Assembly: GCA_019055375.1 (NCBI GenBank)
Contig: JAHQIW010005275.1
Span: 682,001 to 746,000, forward strand
Reading direction: 5' to 3'
Origin: Parelaphostrongylus tenuis
Taxonomy: Eukaryota > Nematoda > Chromadorea > Rhabditida > Metastrongylidae
Length of the DNA stretch: 64,000 nt
Below, piece by piece: positions 38,736 through 51,900 of the stretch; within the stretch, counting starts at the first letter, position 1, and the number at the start of each line of letters is the position of its first letter. A model generated the notes under the pieces. The model was given only the letters and a program-made list of their open reading frames with translations. It was not told the origin of the DNA and ran no database searches. Made by a program: the position numbers and the translations under genes.

Positions 38736-39223
38736 CGAACATCTTGTAAATAAGTAGACTTTATAGATCCTTTATTTTTAAAGAATTCGTACAGTCAACT
38801 TTTCCCTGCTGTGACTATATGATCTTTTTTCATGATTTACAACCGTAAACAATCACGTATAATTTTGCCCTGATTCGAGCATGTTGTTGATTGTTTTAAT
38901 GATATTCCATGCACATGGAGATGAAGTTTGGTTTTATTGTCAGCTTTATTCCATAATGCTCGGCGGTGAACAAGACGCAAGCTCGGTAAACATATTGATG
39001 TGTTAGTTTTCATCCTTGGTTGCAGCATAACCTGTATGACTTTTTGTGTAGTATAACTTGATTCCAGGTAGTACCGGTGGATTTGACTGGAGGAACGTCA
39101 GCAACGAATATCTGTTTTGGTAAAATTACTTCTTTTGAAGACTCAATATCCTTAACAAATATTAATTTGCGCATTTCACCTTGACTCAACAATATCATTC
39201 CATTATATTTTCATATGGTTTAG

Positions 39224-42200
39224 AAACAATCGCGAAAAACGTGTGGACTTACATCATGAATTTTTATCCAGAATGCCCAAAGCCTGTCATAAAAATGGAC
39301 GTTTTTTTAACGTTACTGAATCGTACGACAGAAGTTATGGAAAAAGAAACAAGCATTGTTGAGCTTACGGTAAAAACTCTGTATTTCCCAATTAATTGTG
39401 AGACCTGTTGAGTAGTCAAATAGAGAAGCACTCCGACCAGACTTAAGGGGAAATTACATGGCCCATACGCATATGACGTGAGAGCGCCACTTCTATTTAT
39501 TCCGTTTTTCTTCGTCCTTATAAGGACCGCGTGTATTATACACGTTACACTGGCCTTTCAAAGGTTGTCTCACCAGACACAGATTTTTCACCGGCCTTAA
39601 GCACACTTTCAATAGCATGAGAAGTAGAATTTCTTGTTTATTTTTTTTGAAAGGGCCTTCATAATGAACTGTAAAGGCAAAGAAAAGTTTACGTATCGCT
39701 TTCAGCGTGAATTGCACGCTTAGCTCTTGTTTGGGATTGCCTTTTTGACTAAAGTCGGTAATTATTCAATAGCTGAAGAAAGGCTGATTATAACAGTGAG
39801 CCTGCTTTTTGGAAAAGTCTTCTCAGTGCGCTGTGGAAACGAAAAGAAGGTCACGTTTCGCCTTTAGCATAGTTAGTCCTAGTTTGAAATTGCAATTCAA
39901 TGCAATCTTGTGGCAAAGTCCAAATTGTGGAATCATTTCAATATTAAGAAAATGAAATACCTTCGACAAAACTTTTATAACGACGTTCTTAGTCTAATAA
40001 AAGGAACGCCCGTACCTTCTAACAAACCTCAGCCGCGGAACCATTGTGAGTGCTTAGCAGACGAACGCTTTTTCTTCACATAAAAGCGCTTTGTATGCAC
40101 AAAAACGTGAAGGATACATGGAAAATTGGGCTGCATCAAAACATTGAGAAAAATTAAACCTTCCACAAAACGGAGGAAGAACTCTGCATAAATAAAGAAA
40201 ATCGCGTTGCGCGCACCGATTACAATTGTGGTTCTTAAAAGTTACACAAACCGCTAAGTATAGGTGTATGCGATCTATTACAATCTCTCTAAATACGATC
40301 TGCTACATTCTCTCCAAATTGACATTAAATGTTTGTCGAATACGAACTGTTGATAAAGTCTGACAAACGGAATTCTTTAGGTCCAGAAACTTGGTCAATC
40401 TATCGAAAAGAGTTTGATCGCCCCAAGGGAATACACATGTGATGTTAAGGCGCATGATAAATACTTCAAAATTACACTCGAAAATCTTGGATCATATCAC
40501 CGCAATATCATATTATCTCTCGTTTTCTTCATTCATTTCCATGCATAGTGCTTTAGGGTGAGGTTACCGTTATGGGCCCAATCTATGGAGAAGGCGACTC
40601 ACTCATCACATTGCTGTCGTTAATCGGAATGCCACCACAAAGAACTTACCTATTCCTTGGATGTTACTTCGGTTTAGGCTTCGGTAGGAAATTACTGCTA
40701 AAGAGCAAGCATTACAACTTTGCCAAGATGGTCAACATTTCTCAGCACCACTCGAAAGCTTGCTTCTGCTTTTTTCTCTAAAATGTTTGTATCCGACAAA
40801 GGTATACCTGCTCAAAGGTCACCTTGAAGAACCAGCATCGATCAAGGTAAAGCGAAGTCATGATTCTCATCAGAAGTAATGGATAGTGAATACATAAACG
40901 ATTTAATTGCAGAATTTGGGTTTGGACGATTGGCTACTTCGAAGAAAGATCCCAGCAGAATCGGTGCAACGAGTTTCTGAAACTATCATTGTAAGTCGGA
41001 AATGCACGGCGTTGCATGGTATCAGAAATTTTTATACTATCAACTACTTAGCGGAAACTACACATTCTCGTGTACATTTTGGTACAAAGATAATCGAGAC
41101 AAAGTGTAGAGAATACTCTCTATCTACTCATGCACATTCTTTGCAATAACTGTAAAATCCTTAATAACAGCCAGCTCACGTATTGGAATCACAGCTCTGT
41201 CGAATATATTCTGTAAAGTGTTCATAAGATAACAGCTACATCCTTGTTGAATTAATGCTTGCCTTGTGACTCTCATCTAATCTCTCAAAATCTGCAAAGG
41301 TAGCATCTATATATTACAGAATTCTCATTGAACTGACATTACAACATAAATTCGATCTCCAAAGTCAACCATTACAACTCTTGGGCAGTAACAACTTAAA
41401 ACCTTTGTTTGAGTTAAGCTATTTGCCTATTCTAGCACTGAACATTGTAATTCAATCACTACAACTGTTCTATATCGGTAGCCATCACAAGATATTTGGC
41501 TTTAGGCTGCTCATTCAATGAGCCGTCTGTGAGTCATGCCAGCTGGAGTGGCGCCTATCAAATGACACCGCCTTCTTGTTCTAACTTCCGCTCTACAGTT
41601 GTTCGTGTGCTTTTCGACTCCTTAAATCCTCTATGTTTTCTCTTAGATCTATCCATACGATAAGGACACATCCTTACAAGAGATTGAAAAAAAGTACTTG
41701 TCTCACCCTAGAACCATAAGTTCGTTGTGTCAACACCAATAATTGCTTTCGCTGTGTAAACTTCAACGCCAGTCCATACTATAACTGTACTCATCATTGC
41801 AATTAGGACTCTGAAGAAAACAACCCTTTTCGTCAAAACGAAGAAGATTCATTGGTCCGTGCGGCTTGATACAGTAGACCGCAGGCTGCTACACTTGAAT
41901 TATTGCTTAAATTGTGGTGCTTTTCACAACAGCCACTTTCATTCTTCCAAGTTACGTCAAAAGCCAGAAGGACATTTTTGAATGGTTGCTTAAAATACCT
42001 CCATTTTGCAGATAATAGAAGATATTGCTGGAGCTTCTAAACAGAGATTACACGAGAATTTTTTTAATCTGGTAGAAAAATCCGGATCGAAGAGAGAAGT
42101 AGCCTTCCTCCAGCCAAAATCATTCAAACGAGAAAGATGGTGTCAATAATATTCTATGATAATATGCATAATGCGGAGATAAACAAGTTGAAGCTCTGGG

Positions 42201-45200
42201 ATCCCTCGAGTTCAAGCAAATCGAGAGCGCGTATTTTCAGCTTCAAATAGCTATGTCCTTGGAGGTACCGGTCAACGTTCCATGAATTATTAATTTTTTA
42301 TGGCTGCAAGAAAATAACTTAGATGATTTGGTGACAAATCTGTCGCATACAACTCAAATAAGTGATGTCGTAAGAGAGAAAATACAGGTGTCAAGAAAGT
42401 GAGTGAGAAATTACAGGTATTAATCTCTGCACGACAAAATAAATAATGGAAAAGGTAATGAGTCATATTAAGTGCACAAAATATGACTCCACCTTTTTTT
42501 GCTACAATAATAGTGAAAATAAGGCATGCGATCTCGTCCTTTTTGTTTAAAAATGCGTTAAAAACGCTATCTACGTACATGTTTTACATATACAAAATAG
42601 CTTACAAGATGACTTTTACAGGACATTAAAGATGACGACTTTCATACTCGAGAAACGCCATTAGCGGAAATATTAATTAGCAGATTTATTGAACAAAAGT
42701 AATTGAAATTGCATGATTTTGGTCTCGTATAATTGCGTTTTTTTTTCCGCAAATAATTTGGTATGCAAAGTAATTATACTCTCTCTGAACAAAGCTGTTG
42801 TGAGAACAAAATCACGTGCTACTCATACATGAATGGAGCGTGAGGACAATGCTAGAGAATTGGCGCACAAGATTGAATAGAGCATAAAGAAAGCCTCATC
42901 TCAAAGCAAATACAGGCGAGTTGTACTCCAAAATATTCACAAGAAAATGCGCAATTGAACGATTTCGGAGTAATCCAATTTAACTGCGAAAATCATATTA
43001 GGTAACCAAAACGGCACCAACTTTGTAATTTTGCTGCATGATAACGCTCGACTTTATGCTGTAAAGAGCGATCGAAAACTTCATGACAGATCCGAGATGG
43101 GAAGTTTAAAGAGTTTTTACCTTAGCTTTACTCTCCCGACATTACATCGTCGGATTTCGCACCTGAAATTATCAAATTCAAACTAGAAATTGAACACAAT
43201 TTGGAAAAAAATTACGTATCTCGGATACAAAAGTTGTCATCTTGAAAGACCTATAAAAATCATCGTATAAAATATTTTGTATATAAAAAATATAAAAATG
43301 ATTAACATTTTTCAACGCACCTTAGCACAAAAAAATAACTTGCTTGTTTTATTTACTTCTACTATTGTTACAACGAAAAGAGAACAGCACAAACTCGTTG
43401 TTATTTAGCAAGTTTCGACAATGAGTCGAAAAATGATCGTACAAAGAATTGTTCTATTATATAGAGAACGATTTCTAATCTATACAAATGGTAAAAACGC
43501 AAAATTTCCAGTGTAAAACGGTTTTAGAATGCGGAAAATCAATAGCGTGATGCGGCGTACATGTGGCGCGTTTAGTTCCAAATGAGCATCATTGAAATCC
43601 CAAACAGGAATCAAGAAAAGCCCTTCAACTTACCGTCAGAAGAGGATGAACAGGCCTGAGTGAGACTGAAAAGAGTGTTAGACTCCGCGGATCGCAACAT
43701 ATCTCGACGAGTTATGACATGACAGTATGAACTCACTTGCAGCACGTGAACACCACGTGTATTGATCGATTAGGCGCGTGACGGCGTGGTGTGCCGTGGC
43801 ATGACGTGGCGTGACGTGGCATGGCGTGGTGTGCCGCGGCATAGCATGGTGTGCCGTGGCGTGACGTGACGTCATCAGCTGTCTCAGGAGCAAAGGCGCG
43901 TCGACGCTGGCGTCGTCTGTAGGAGTGGCTTGTACGAACGAAGTATCAGAAAAATTTCTCCCAAACAAATCATTCGTGCTTAGAAGAAAGAAAGAGAGAT
44001 GAAAAATTGCTAAGTTGAATTACTGGAGAGCTAGTGTTGGGCTATAAAAGCTCACTAGCCTTTGACTGCTATGGGAGAGGTTGACGAAGAAAACGACGCC
44101 AATGCCATCGATATTGTACTTTTCTGCTGTCTGTCCAAAAGTGGCATAAACAATTGTTCAGTGTAAAAATAAGAAAGATGTTCTTATTTTTCAGAGAACT
44201 GTAGCACAGATGCCAATCGGAGCAATGATCGGCCAAAAAATCCTATGTCTTCCTGGTGGACCTGGTCCAACAATACGTGAACAAGGTCTGGCCGCTCTAA
44301 GAAATTGTACCAGGTCATCGATGAATCAGCTGGATAGATCGATTTGTATGGTAAGAGGCAATCAATAAGTAAAGAATAATTCTGACTGTATAGATGGTGT
44401 CAATTTTGGATCTAGGCCAAAACAATGCCGTTGCCGCCCGCCAGCTGGGCGGCGGTGATCTAAAGTCAGAGCGAGTTGCCGCCATGAAACAGATCTCCGC
44501 CAAGGCGCCTCCCATACCACCTTGCGCCCGTGATCTACCAGATAGCCTGGGAGGAAACTTAGTAATCCTAGAGAGATAACTCCTAGCTAGGCTTATGGCT
44601 TCCCTATGCCAATTTTCTTCTTGGGGAAACTCAAGTACGTTGCCAATGATGAAACTCAATACCGAGTTCCATTTGGGAAGCCAAAAACACGTGAAAGCTG
44701 CTACAATGTGAATTTTTCATGTGAAGCAATACATATACACATGAAGAGATAATTATAGATATATATATATAATTAGATCTTAGCCGACGAATAACAAGCT
44801 CATCAGGGGACTGCGTAGCCGAGTGGTTGTGAAGCTTGTCATGGCCTATGTGGAGCCGAGCTCCTCCCCTAACTCCATCCGGCGGTCAACAACAGCACCT
44901 CGCGGAACGCCACAGCTAGGCTATCCACAAGATTTCAAGGAGACTCGTCCAGCAAGTGCACTACGACGTTTAAGAAGAAGAGCAATAAGCGATTGAATGC
45001 TAGAAGTTTTAGTATCCTCTCAGTGAAAAAAAGCACTGTGAAGACGGATTGATGAAGTGTCAACATAACGAGCTTATCAGTAAAATATTCAGAAAAGAGC
45101 GGTTGTAAGTTAAGAACGGTGGCTCATACAAATAATCATCGAAAAACCACCGTCTAAGAAGTATACAGTAGTCGCTCACCGAGTTTTATGCAGAGCTATG

Positions 45201-47229
45201 AATTTTATGCCGCAGTAGTGGTAACTAATTATAATTGCTCTTTCAAAAGGATAACCTCACATTTCAAGCGCTATTTCTATTTTTGAGCTACCCGAGTCAC
45301 TACGTTGACACTATGTTGTAATTTTGTTTCAGCAGGTTTTGGTTTAAAAAGCTTATCAATCCGTTGGCTATAATTATAGTTATTGTATTAATTTCAAAGA
45401 TCGAGTGGGAGAGAGAGAGAGGGAGTTAGTATAAATGAACACAAGTGAAGTTTTGGTGTGAGGTCGGATGAAGGTGTATTCAGACTGAAGGGGATGTGAG
45501 GGAGGATGCAAACAAAAGCGGACTTCGTATCTATATATTGACGTGTTCGAAGGCTAAAAACGTGAATGTTTTATTCTCAAGAAACAAGGAGGACAATTAT
45601 TAAAGCTTCATAAGCAATAACCAAAACTACATCTAGATCAAGCAACTATAAGTGGGCCATAATCAGAGAACACAGTTGTTTGTGGAAGTCAACATTTGAT
45701 ATGAGTAATTTTCAGGAAGCTGCATGGGCAGTGATGAAATTGGAATCGAATCCGGTAACCGTCAACGACGGCATACCGACATTCACTGAATCACAATGCT
45801 CGGCTTTTTGTAAAGCAAACGGTCTTGTTCTTTTAGTACGAGGCCGACAACTAGTAAGTGAAGTAGATAAACTAGCAATGAAACTTCCAATTATCTTCAT
45901 AACCTGTATTCATCAGCTGTTGCTTTTAGGTCGACGAAGGCTTTCTCAACTATCCCAAGGAGGTTCTGACGATTGTCTCGGCTGTCGCTTACTTGGATAA
46001 TTTTAGAAATTATGCCGCAGCTATCACATTCCAAGGACTAAACGTATAAATTCTTAAACATTTCTTTACTGTCAAGAATCGGGTTCTCCTATAAATTTAT
46101 TATAATGCAAGGCTACCCTGATAATGAAATCAATTTTTCTATCTTTAGGGATATAAAATATCTTTTTTCTTTGAGGAAGACATTTTCTATATAACATTTG
46201 TGTTGAAGTTTGTAAATCAAACGAGCTGACGAAATTTCCTCGCTACTCGATCGTTGTGCATTATAGTCAACAAAAAACACAAATACACAGAACTGATTGC
46301 TAAGACCATAGTGTCGCATATGCCAGGAATGAATTTATATCAAATACAGCAGTTCGGGAAGAAAGGAAAGAATCTAGCTACTGGCTCATTATCTCGATAA
46401 TTGGCCGTAGTTGTCACCGCATAGAGAATATATACACATAAAGCGGAATAAAATCCTAATTTCTGTTCTGCTTTTGACCATTTGGAAACTGCAGTTGGTC
46501 AATCGCGCAGCGCCATTCGCAAAAGGCGCGCAATTGTTATTGAACTGGGATGTTTTTTCTGTATGGAGAAAAACCCTAGGTTTCTCAAGTTACTGTGATA
46601 CTTCATGATTTTACTCCTTGCACATATGCCTCTGGTGCATGTCTATTTCATATTTGCAAAGAAAACTCCAAAGGTGAACGTAATCTTCTTTTCGCTCTCA
46701 AAATGCGATGTGAAGATCTTTTAGAAAACTAAACATTGTTGCGAAATCATCGAAATTGGAGCTGTTGAGTAATTCTCGTAGTATTGGAGAAAATCATCTA
46801 AAGGTCCCAGCCAAGTAAACAAAGGAAATCGAGTGTGAAATATTTGCTACAACGCACCAAGAATATCTTTTCGACAGGAAGCTACATTTTTTGAAGTGCC
46901 GTTTCTCAGACTATCTAAAGATATTGAAGTTTCAGTAGATAATTCCTATCCCGGGGGAAAAGCTAAGAAAACAGTCGTGCATTTTGTGGAATGCACTCCG
47001 TCCCTGAACGGTTGAGCCTCCCAAAAGCATTTCGTAGTTGCTTCTGACGTATTCGATGACCAGAATTGCACAAACATATTTCCGTTTCAAGTGGATGATT
47101 GAATGAACGTTTCAGTGTATAGTATTTCAGGCATCAGTCGTTCGCTATAAGATGGATGAAGGTGAACCGAAGTCACTGGATATCGTTAAACCAGGAATTG
47201 GACGCAATGCTACGGCACTTCCCACATGA
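39224..47229 (+). CDS. PP1-like serine/threonine phosphatase with all metal ligands lost (candidate pseudophosphatase)
   Basis: Eight exons join in frame: 39224-39369, 40557-40683, 40746-40846, 40913-40990, 44195-44350, 45716-45853, 45930-46043 and 47131-47229 (TGA), giving 318 codons plus a missing 5' exon. The fold markers of the PPP family are clear: SLIGMPPQRTYLFLG, YPTKVYLLKG, MPIGAMIGQKILC, FCKANGLVLLVR and YLDNFRNYAAAI. Numbering from the first full codon, the catalytic motifs are altered: GDIHG is GPIYG (55-59), GDYVDRG is GCYFGLG (83-89), GNHE is GHLE (115-118), HGG is PGG (170-172), and RAHQ is RGRQ (244-247). Spacing between motifs matches PP1 except for about five extra residues before PGG. 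Active catalysis is therefore very unlikely; scaffold or inhibitor roles are inference. A decaying gene is the alternative, but no stop, frameshift or broken splice site was seen. Confidence 0.85.
43785..43880. repeat. GC-rich minisatellite, short CGTGGCATGA-type units
   Basis: About nine imperfect 10-bp units of GTGGC(A/G)TGAC / GTGGTGTGCC type lie in the largest intron of the phosphatase-like gene. The frame through it (His, Ala, Thr, Pro rich) is a product of the repeat. Confidence 0.85.
44393..44585. repeat. GC-rich intronic insertion, probable mobile element fragment
   Basis: This segment, with a CCGCCCGCCAGCTGGGCGGC palindrome near 44435, is far richer in GC than the intron around it and has sharp borders in composition. 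It has a 61-codon open frame with no recognised match. I suspect a dispersed repeat from memory of similar strongylid sequences, but only one copy is in the window. Confidence 0.4.
44808..44980 (+). repeat. tRNA-derived SINE, family B, copy 1
   Basis: The head GCGTAGCCGAGTGGTTGTG resembles a class II (Leu/Ser-like) tRNA box A. The body continues with CGGCGGTCAACAACAGC, CGCGGAACGCCACAGCTAGG and a tail ending in GTTTAAGAAGAAG. It matches the minus-strand copies at 47738-47915 and 60066-60256. Confidence 0.75.
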
Positions 47230-48978
47230 AGAAAAGGTGCATTGAAAAAAATTCGCTCAACATATTCTTTACAAGCTTCATGATCACAACTAAGTTCCAT
47301 TCAAAGTTTGAAAGTAAAGTGTTTAGTGATACTACCGTGTCGTTGATGGCTTTTAAATAGGAATCATCTCTTAAGAATAATGCGATGCAAAGATCAAGCA
47401 TAACATTGCAAGGAAAATAATCACAATCTGATTGAAAAGCGATGATCCTCCGCCAAGAAAGCCTGACGATGACGTCACAAACCATCGTGACCTACCGTGC
47501 GTCGTCGCTGCGGAATCGAAGGAGTGGCACTGCCCACACTACCGATATGGAAAACGTTGGAATGTGCTCGATTCATCTGTACCGCATAAATTCAATACTT
47601 ACCATGCCAGTCAATCACTGTGTCGTATTAGAATCAGTAATTACTTTTTTAGCACTCAATTTGATCCATCATATTTTTTTTCTTTTTTTTTTTTTACTAA
47701 GCCGATCCCGGTATTTCTAACATTTAATACGTTTCCTCTTCTTCTTGAACGGCGTAGAACGCTGGTTGAGCGAGTCTCCATACAATCTCGAGAATAGCCC
47801 TGCTGTGACGTTCCATAAGACGTTTATTCTGACTGCCGAAGAGAAGTGAGGGGTGGTGCTCTGCGCTACACACGACTGAGCAACATCACAACCACTCGGC
47901 CACGGCGCCCCAGTAATTATTTTAATGACCGGCAATTAGTTAAAGCTCAAGAAACTAACTTCATAAAATGTCATTCTATTGTCCATTTCACGAAGTAGGA
48001 ACAAGACTCAATAAGTGACTAATTGGCTCAATAAAATGGCTTTGGAGGGCTATAATTATCGTGCTGCAGATTTGATCAAAAATATATCATGACGAAAATG
48101 AACCATTTATAATTAACAATGTAACGTTTGTGCTGGGCAATTTTCATAAATTATCGAATACAAGTCGAATTTCAACAAGTTTATTGACGAATAGTATATT
48201 AAACTCGCATGATTACACTGGAATACTTATGATTCTACGAAGGAAGAATAAAGAGGACTCTTGAGAACTCAATGGAAGTCGATCTCGTTAAATGTCTGCT
48301 TATCTGTTGTTCTCTATTTTTGCCCACTCATTACGAAATGAATGTCAAAGACTTTACAATCCTCAAACCAACATAGTTGAGCATAAAGCGAAAAAAAGAA
48401 GGAAAGAATGAAAAAGAGACGAGGAAACAGAGGGCCAGAGACGGTCTTAAAAACAGAAGGGTTGAAGTTCACACTGTACAGAGGAATGCATAACGAAGTA
48501 TTAGTATTGATATATATGGTGTGAAAAAATCAAGAAGAAACACAACTATTAAAAACGTTCTTTTAATATGAAAAAGATCGATATTAGGCACATTAGGGTG
48601 AATGAACAAGTATATATAGGAAAAAAAGAAACACAACAAGCGAACAGATGTCAATATAAAGCTCTAAGACGAATTCTCTTTAATTTAATAACCGAAGATG
48701 ATGATGAAGACGAAAATAGGTAAATATTTTGTCAATTTTATAATGATTGCACAAAGAGTGACTTAGAATTCGATAATACTAGAGCATATACGAAAAAAAG
48801 TCACGGAAAAGACGAAGAAATAGTGAAGAGATTAGAGTGAACGGATGAAAAGAGGAACAATTGAAGAGAAACAATGAATCATCACAGCAGTTAAAGATAC
48901 ATAAAAAATACTCAACATTATTCCTTTAGATCAGACGACAATCAAAAATTAAATCAGTACGCATTCGTCAGTTTACAG
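47230..48978. other. Convergent intergenic region between the phosphatase-like gene and pros-1
   Basis: The two genes end facing each other here, so both 3' untranslated regions lie in this stretch. It contains a SINE (47738-47915) and strongly purine-rich plus-strand DNA from about 48380 to 48880, which would be pyrimidine-rich in a pros-1 transcript. No further gene was recognised. Confidence 0.6.
47738..47915 (-). repeat. tRNA-derived SINE, family B, copy 2
   Basis: Minus-strand copy with the head GCGCCGTGGCCGAGTGGTTG and body blocks GGAACGTCACAGCAGGGCTA and CGCTCAACCAGCGTTCTACG, in the same order as copies at 44808 and 60066. Confidence 0.8.
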
Positions 48979-51900
48979 CTATTCGAGCCTCTCCAAGAAA
49001 TTCGGATCTTTGAAGTATTCAGGTATTTGATCGTCCAATCGATTGATAATCTAAAATGTTAGCATTATATATTTATTTGCTTATTTATTATCTACCATAA
49101 CTGATAGATGCGACGCTTGTAGCGGTGAATGACAAATTTGATAATGAATCGAAAGATCGACTTTTAAAGAGCCTGGTTGTGAAAAATGTAATTTATCTCA
49201 AACGTTGGCTGACGTTTCAGTGATTTTGTTTCCTTCAGAGCAGCTAAAATAATATAAGGGAGGTGAGTGGTGTTCTGTAACATACTGTGGAAAAAGTTAC
49301 CAATTAGGTCTGTGGGCAATCGACTTGAATCGTCAGCTCTGAAGAGGACGAAACGAGCCGGAACGATAATCGAATAAAATTTTCGACGCTAGCGGAGAGT
49401 TCTGGGTCCCATCAATTTTCCAAGTTTTCATGATTTTTCAAATTTTAAGATATCTATAATCCACAATACATTATCTAAAATCTTGTTTGAATGAACCAGT
49501 TCGAAAACTATTTAAAAATTTGGTGTGACCTCAACTCTCCACACGCACCAAATTTCCATTACTAACCTCATGTTAGAGGCTTCATCAACAAAGAGAAAAT
49601 GATTGATTGGTAATACCGAGGTTGAGAAAAAAATCGGGTTACAACACATTACAGCTACTAATTTGATAGATCGGTAAGCCACCGCGAGTATTTCTAGAGA
49701 ACAATATGTGGTGAACACATCTAACTATACTTTATGACGTCGAATGTATGAAGCGTCACTCAAGGATTCAGCGTCAAATGCTTCATTGTTCTATTGTTTA
49801 TCCAATGATGAACAACTCCCTGTCGTGGTTTACTTCCACATTTTATGGTGGTTTTACTGCTGTTGTAGATAAGATCGGGGAATAATTAAATAGGAGTTAT
49901 ATACTACGCGCCGCCACTTCATTAAATATCTTCGCACGTGAGAATCATGAACGTATTCCAAAATAAACGCTTATTTTATTGCATAAGCAATCGTTAGGCT
50001 CTAAAGCGATCATATCCAACCTTTAGAAAATTTATGAGTACACAAAGTGACGAATAGGAATTGTTTCTAATGAGATGAACTAAATTAAGAAAAGAAAATA
50101 TGCACCTAGGATCTTGAAACATGTTAAAGTTGTTCATATTACTGCGACATCTTGCTGCCATAAGCTTTGAACTCGTGTTTCATTCGTCTACTATTCATGC
50201 CATATCCACATTCTAGGTTTTACTTCCCATCGTAGTGGATTTGTGTTCGTAGCTTTCGAACAATGTACACCGGGAGCCTGTACCTCTACGCACTGCTGAG
50301 CCTTCTGGGCTGAGAACGAGTTCGACATCTCCAATTACTTGGAGAGGTAGCAGTGGACTTCTATCATTGAAAAACCCCAGAGAGCTCCCCGTAGATTTCC
50401 TCTCGCGAAGAACCGTCAAAAAACAGCATCATGTGAATAGTCTGATGCTTTTAATGCTCATCGAAAAGTTGCACGCACTTGGTAGCTCAGTACGGGTACA
50501 GGTACGAACACTGTTCACGGGTCATAGTCGAATTACTTGATGGCCAACGAGATCACAGATGAAGGTAGTAATGCCCCTCACATTTATTGCTATCTACACC
50601 ATTCACCCATACCTGCAGTGGTTTGATTTTCAAAGATCGCCAAGACATTTTACTTCTAAGTGTCACTTAGTATGTCAATTTCGCCAATGGCATCATCTGC
50701 GTGGATCATGATTTCATATTCCTATAACTTTGAACTTTAGCACTGTGATTTGACGGAATGATAGAGTGCTTTTCCGAGATCTTCATAAAAGAGCTCGCTA
50801 AAGTTTTCGGATTGAATCTGAACATACTTTCAAAACAATTTTATGCTGAGAACGAACATGTCAATGCCTTTCACTCATCGGCCGTCGTCGTAAGCTTTAT
50901 TTCCTCCAACATAAAAGAGCTCAGTCTTTGTATAAGTAGTCATTGTATAAAGCAATATGTAATCTTTAGAAATTCCTCAAAATTGTTCTCCTTTACACTG
51001 CCTTGATGTTTCAATTTTATGTCTAACAATGTTGAGTAGTATGCAAAACACTCGATCCTAGTTTGGAGCTGAATCCACGTTTCACCCAAACCGAAGGGCG
51101 ATTGCTATCACTACATCAGCAATACCTTCGCTTTGGTATCACTTTTTCTAGACATAAACTATTGAAGCTGTGAGCAACTAACCTCTAACGGTTCTGGTCA
51201 GGTGGGCACATATTGACATTAAGCCCACTAGCCATTAACTGGCTTTAATGCTAATATGTGCCCACCTAACCAAACCTGTTGGAAGTTGATAGCTGATAGC
51301 GTTGATAGTTTATATCGAAAAAGGAGTGGTAGCGAAACGGTGACATCGGTGATGTAGTGGTAATAGGTTGAGGAGAAAGTTCCCGGAATTTGCCCATAAC
51401 TTTAACATATTCGCATGTTTTACATGCGATTTTCACATGGTTTGAAAGCTCGTTTTCTTGCGCATCGATTGATATATAACTCTTCTATACTGCCGCAAGA
51501 TGGAACTGCACCGCGAACAGAAACGACTGTTGATGCTTCACGAGTACAAAGTGGGCACAAATGCCGCTGACAGTGTTCGTCGAATCAATGAGGCATGGGG
51601 CGAAGGAACTGTTGGAAAGACAGCTGTCTACGATCACTTCAAGGAGTTCAAGGCAGGAAATGAAAGTCTGTCTGACAAGTCACGATCGGGACGTTCATGA
51701 GAAGTCGACCGCCAAGCAGTTTTTGACCGAATCGAAGAGTGCCCATCGCTGAGTTCGCGAATGTTGGGCGATGAGTTTGATTGTGATCAGAAGACAATCT
51801 TGACGATTCTCCACGAAGCAGCCAGATCTGTGGCTGAACGTTATCGACTCAGAAGGAGACTACTTTGACTATTAAATTGTCTTTTGTTTGAACTTAATTG

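Noticed and set aside
43678..43968. A His/Thr/Pro-rich protein on the minus strand (96 codons)
   Set aside because: Its sequence is produced by the 10-bp minisatellite inside an intron.
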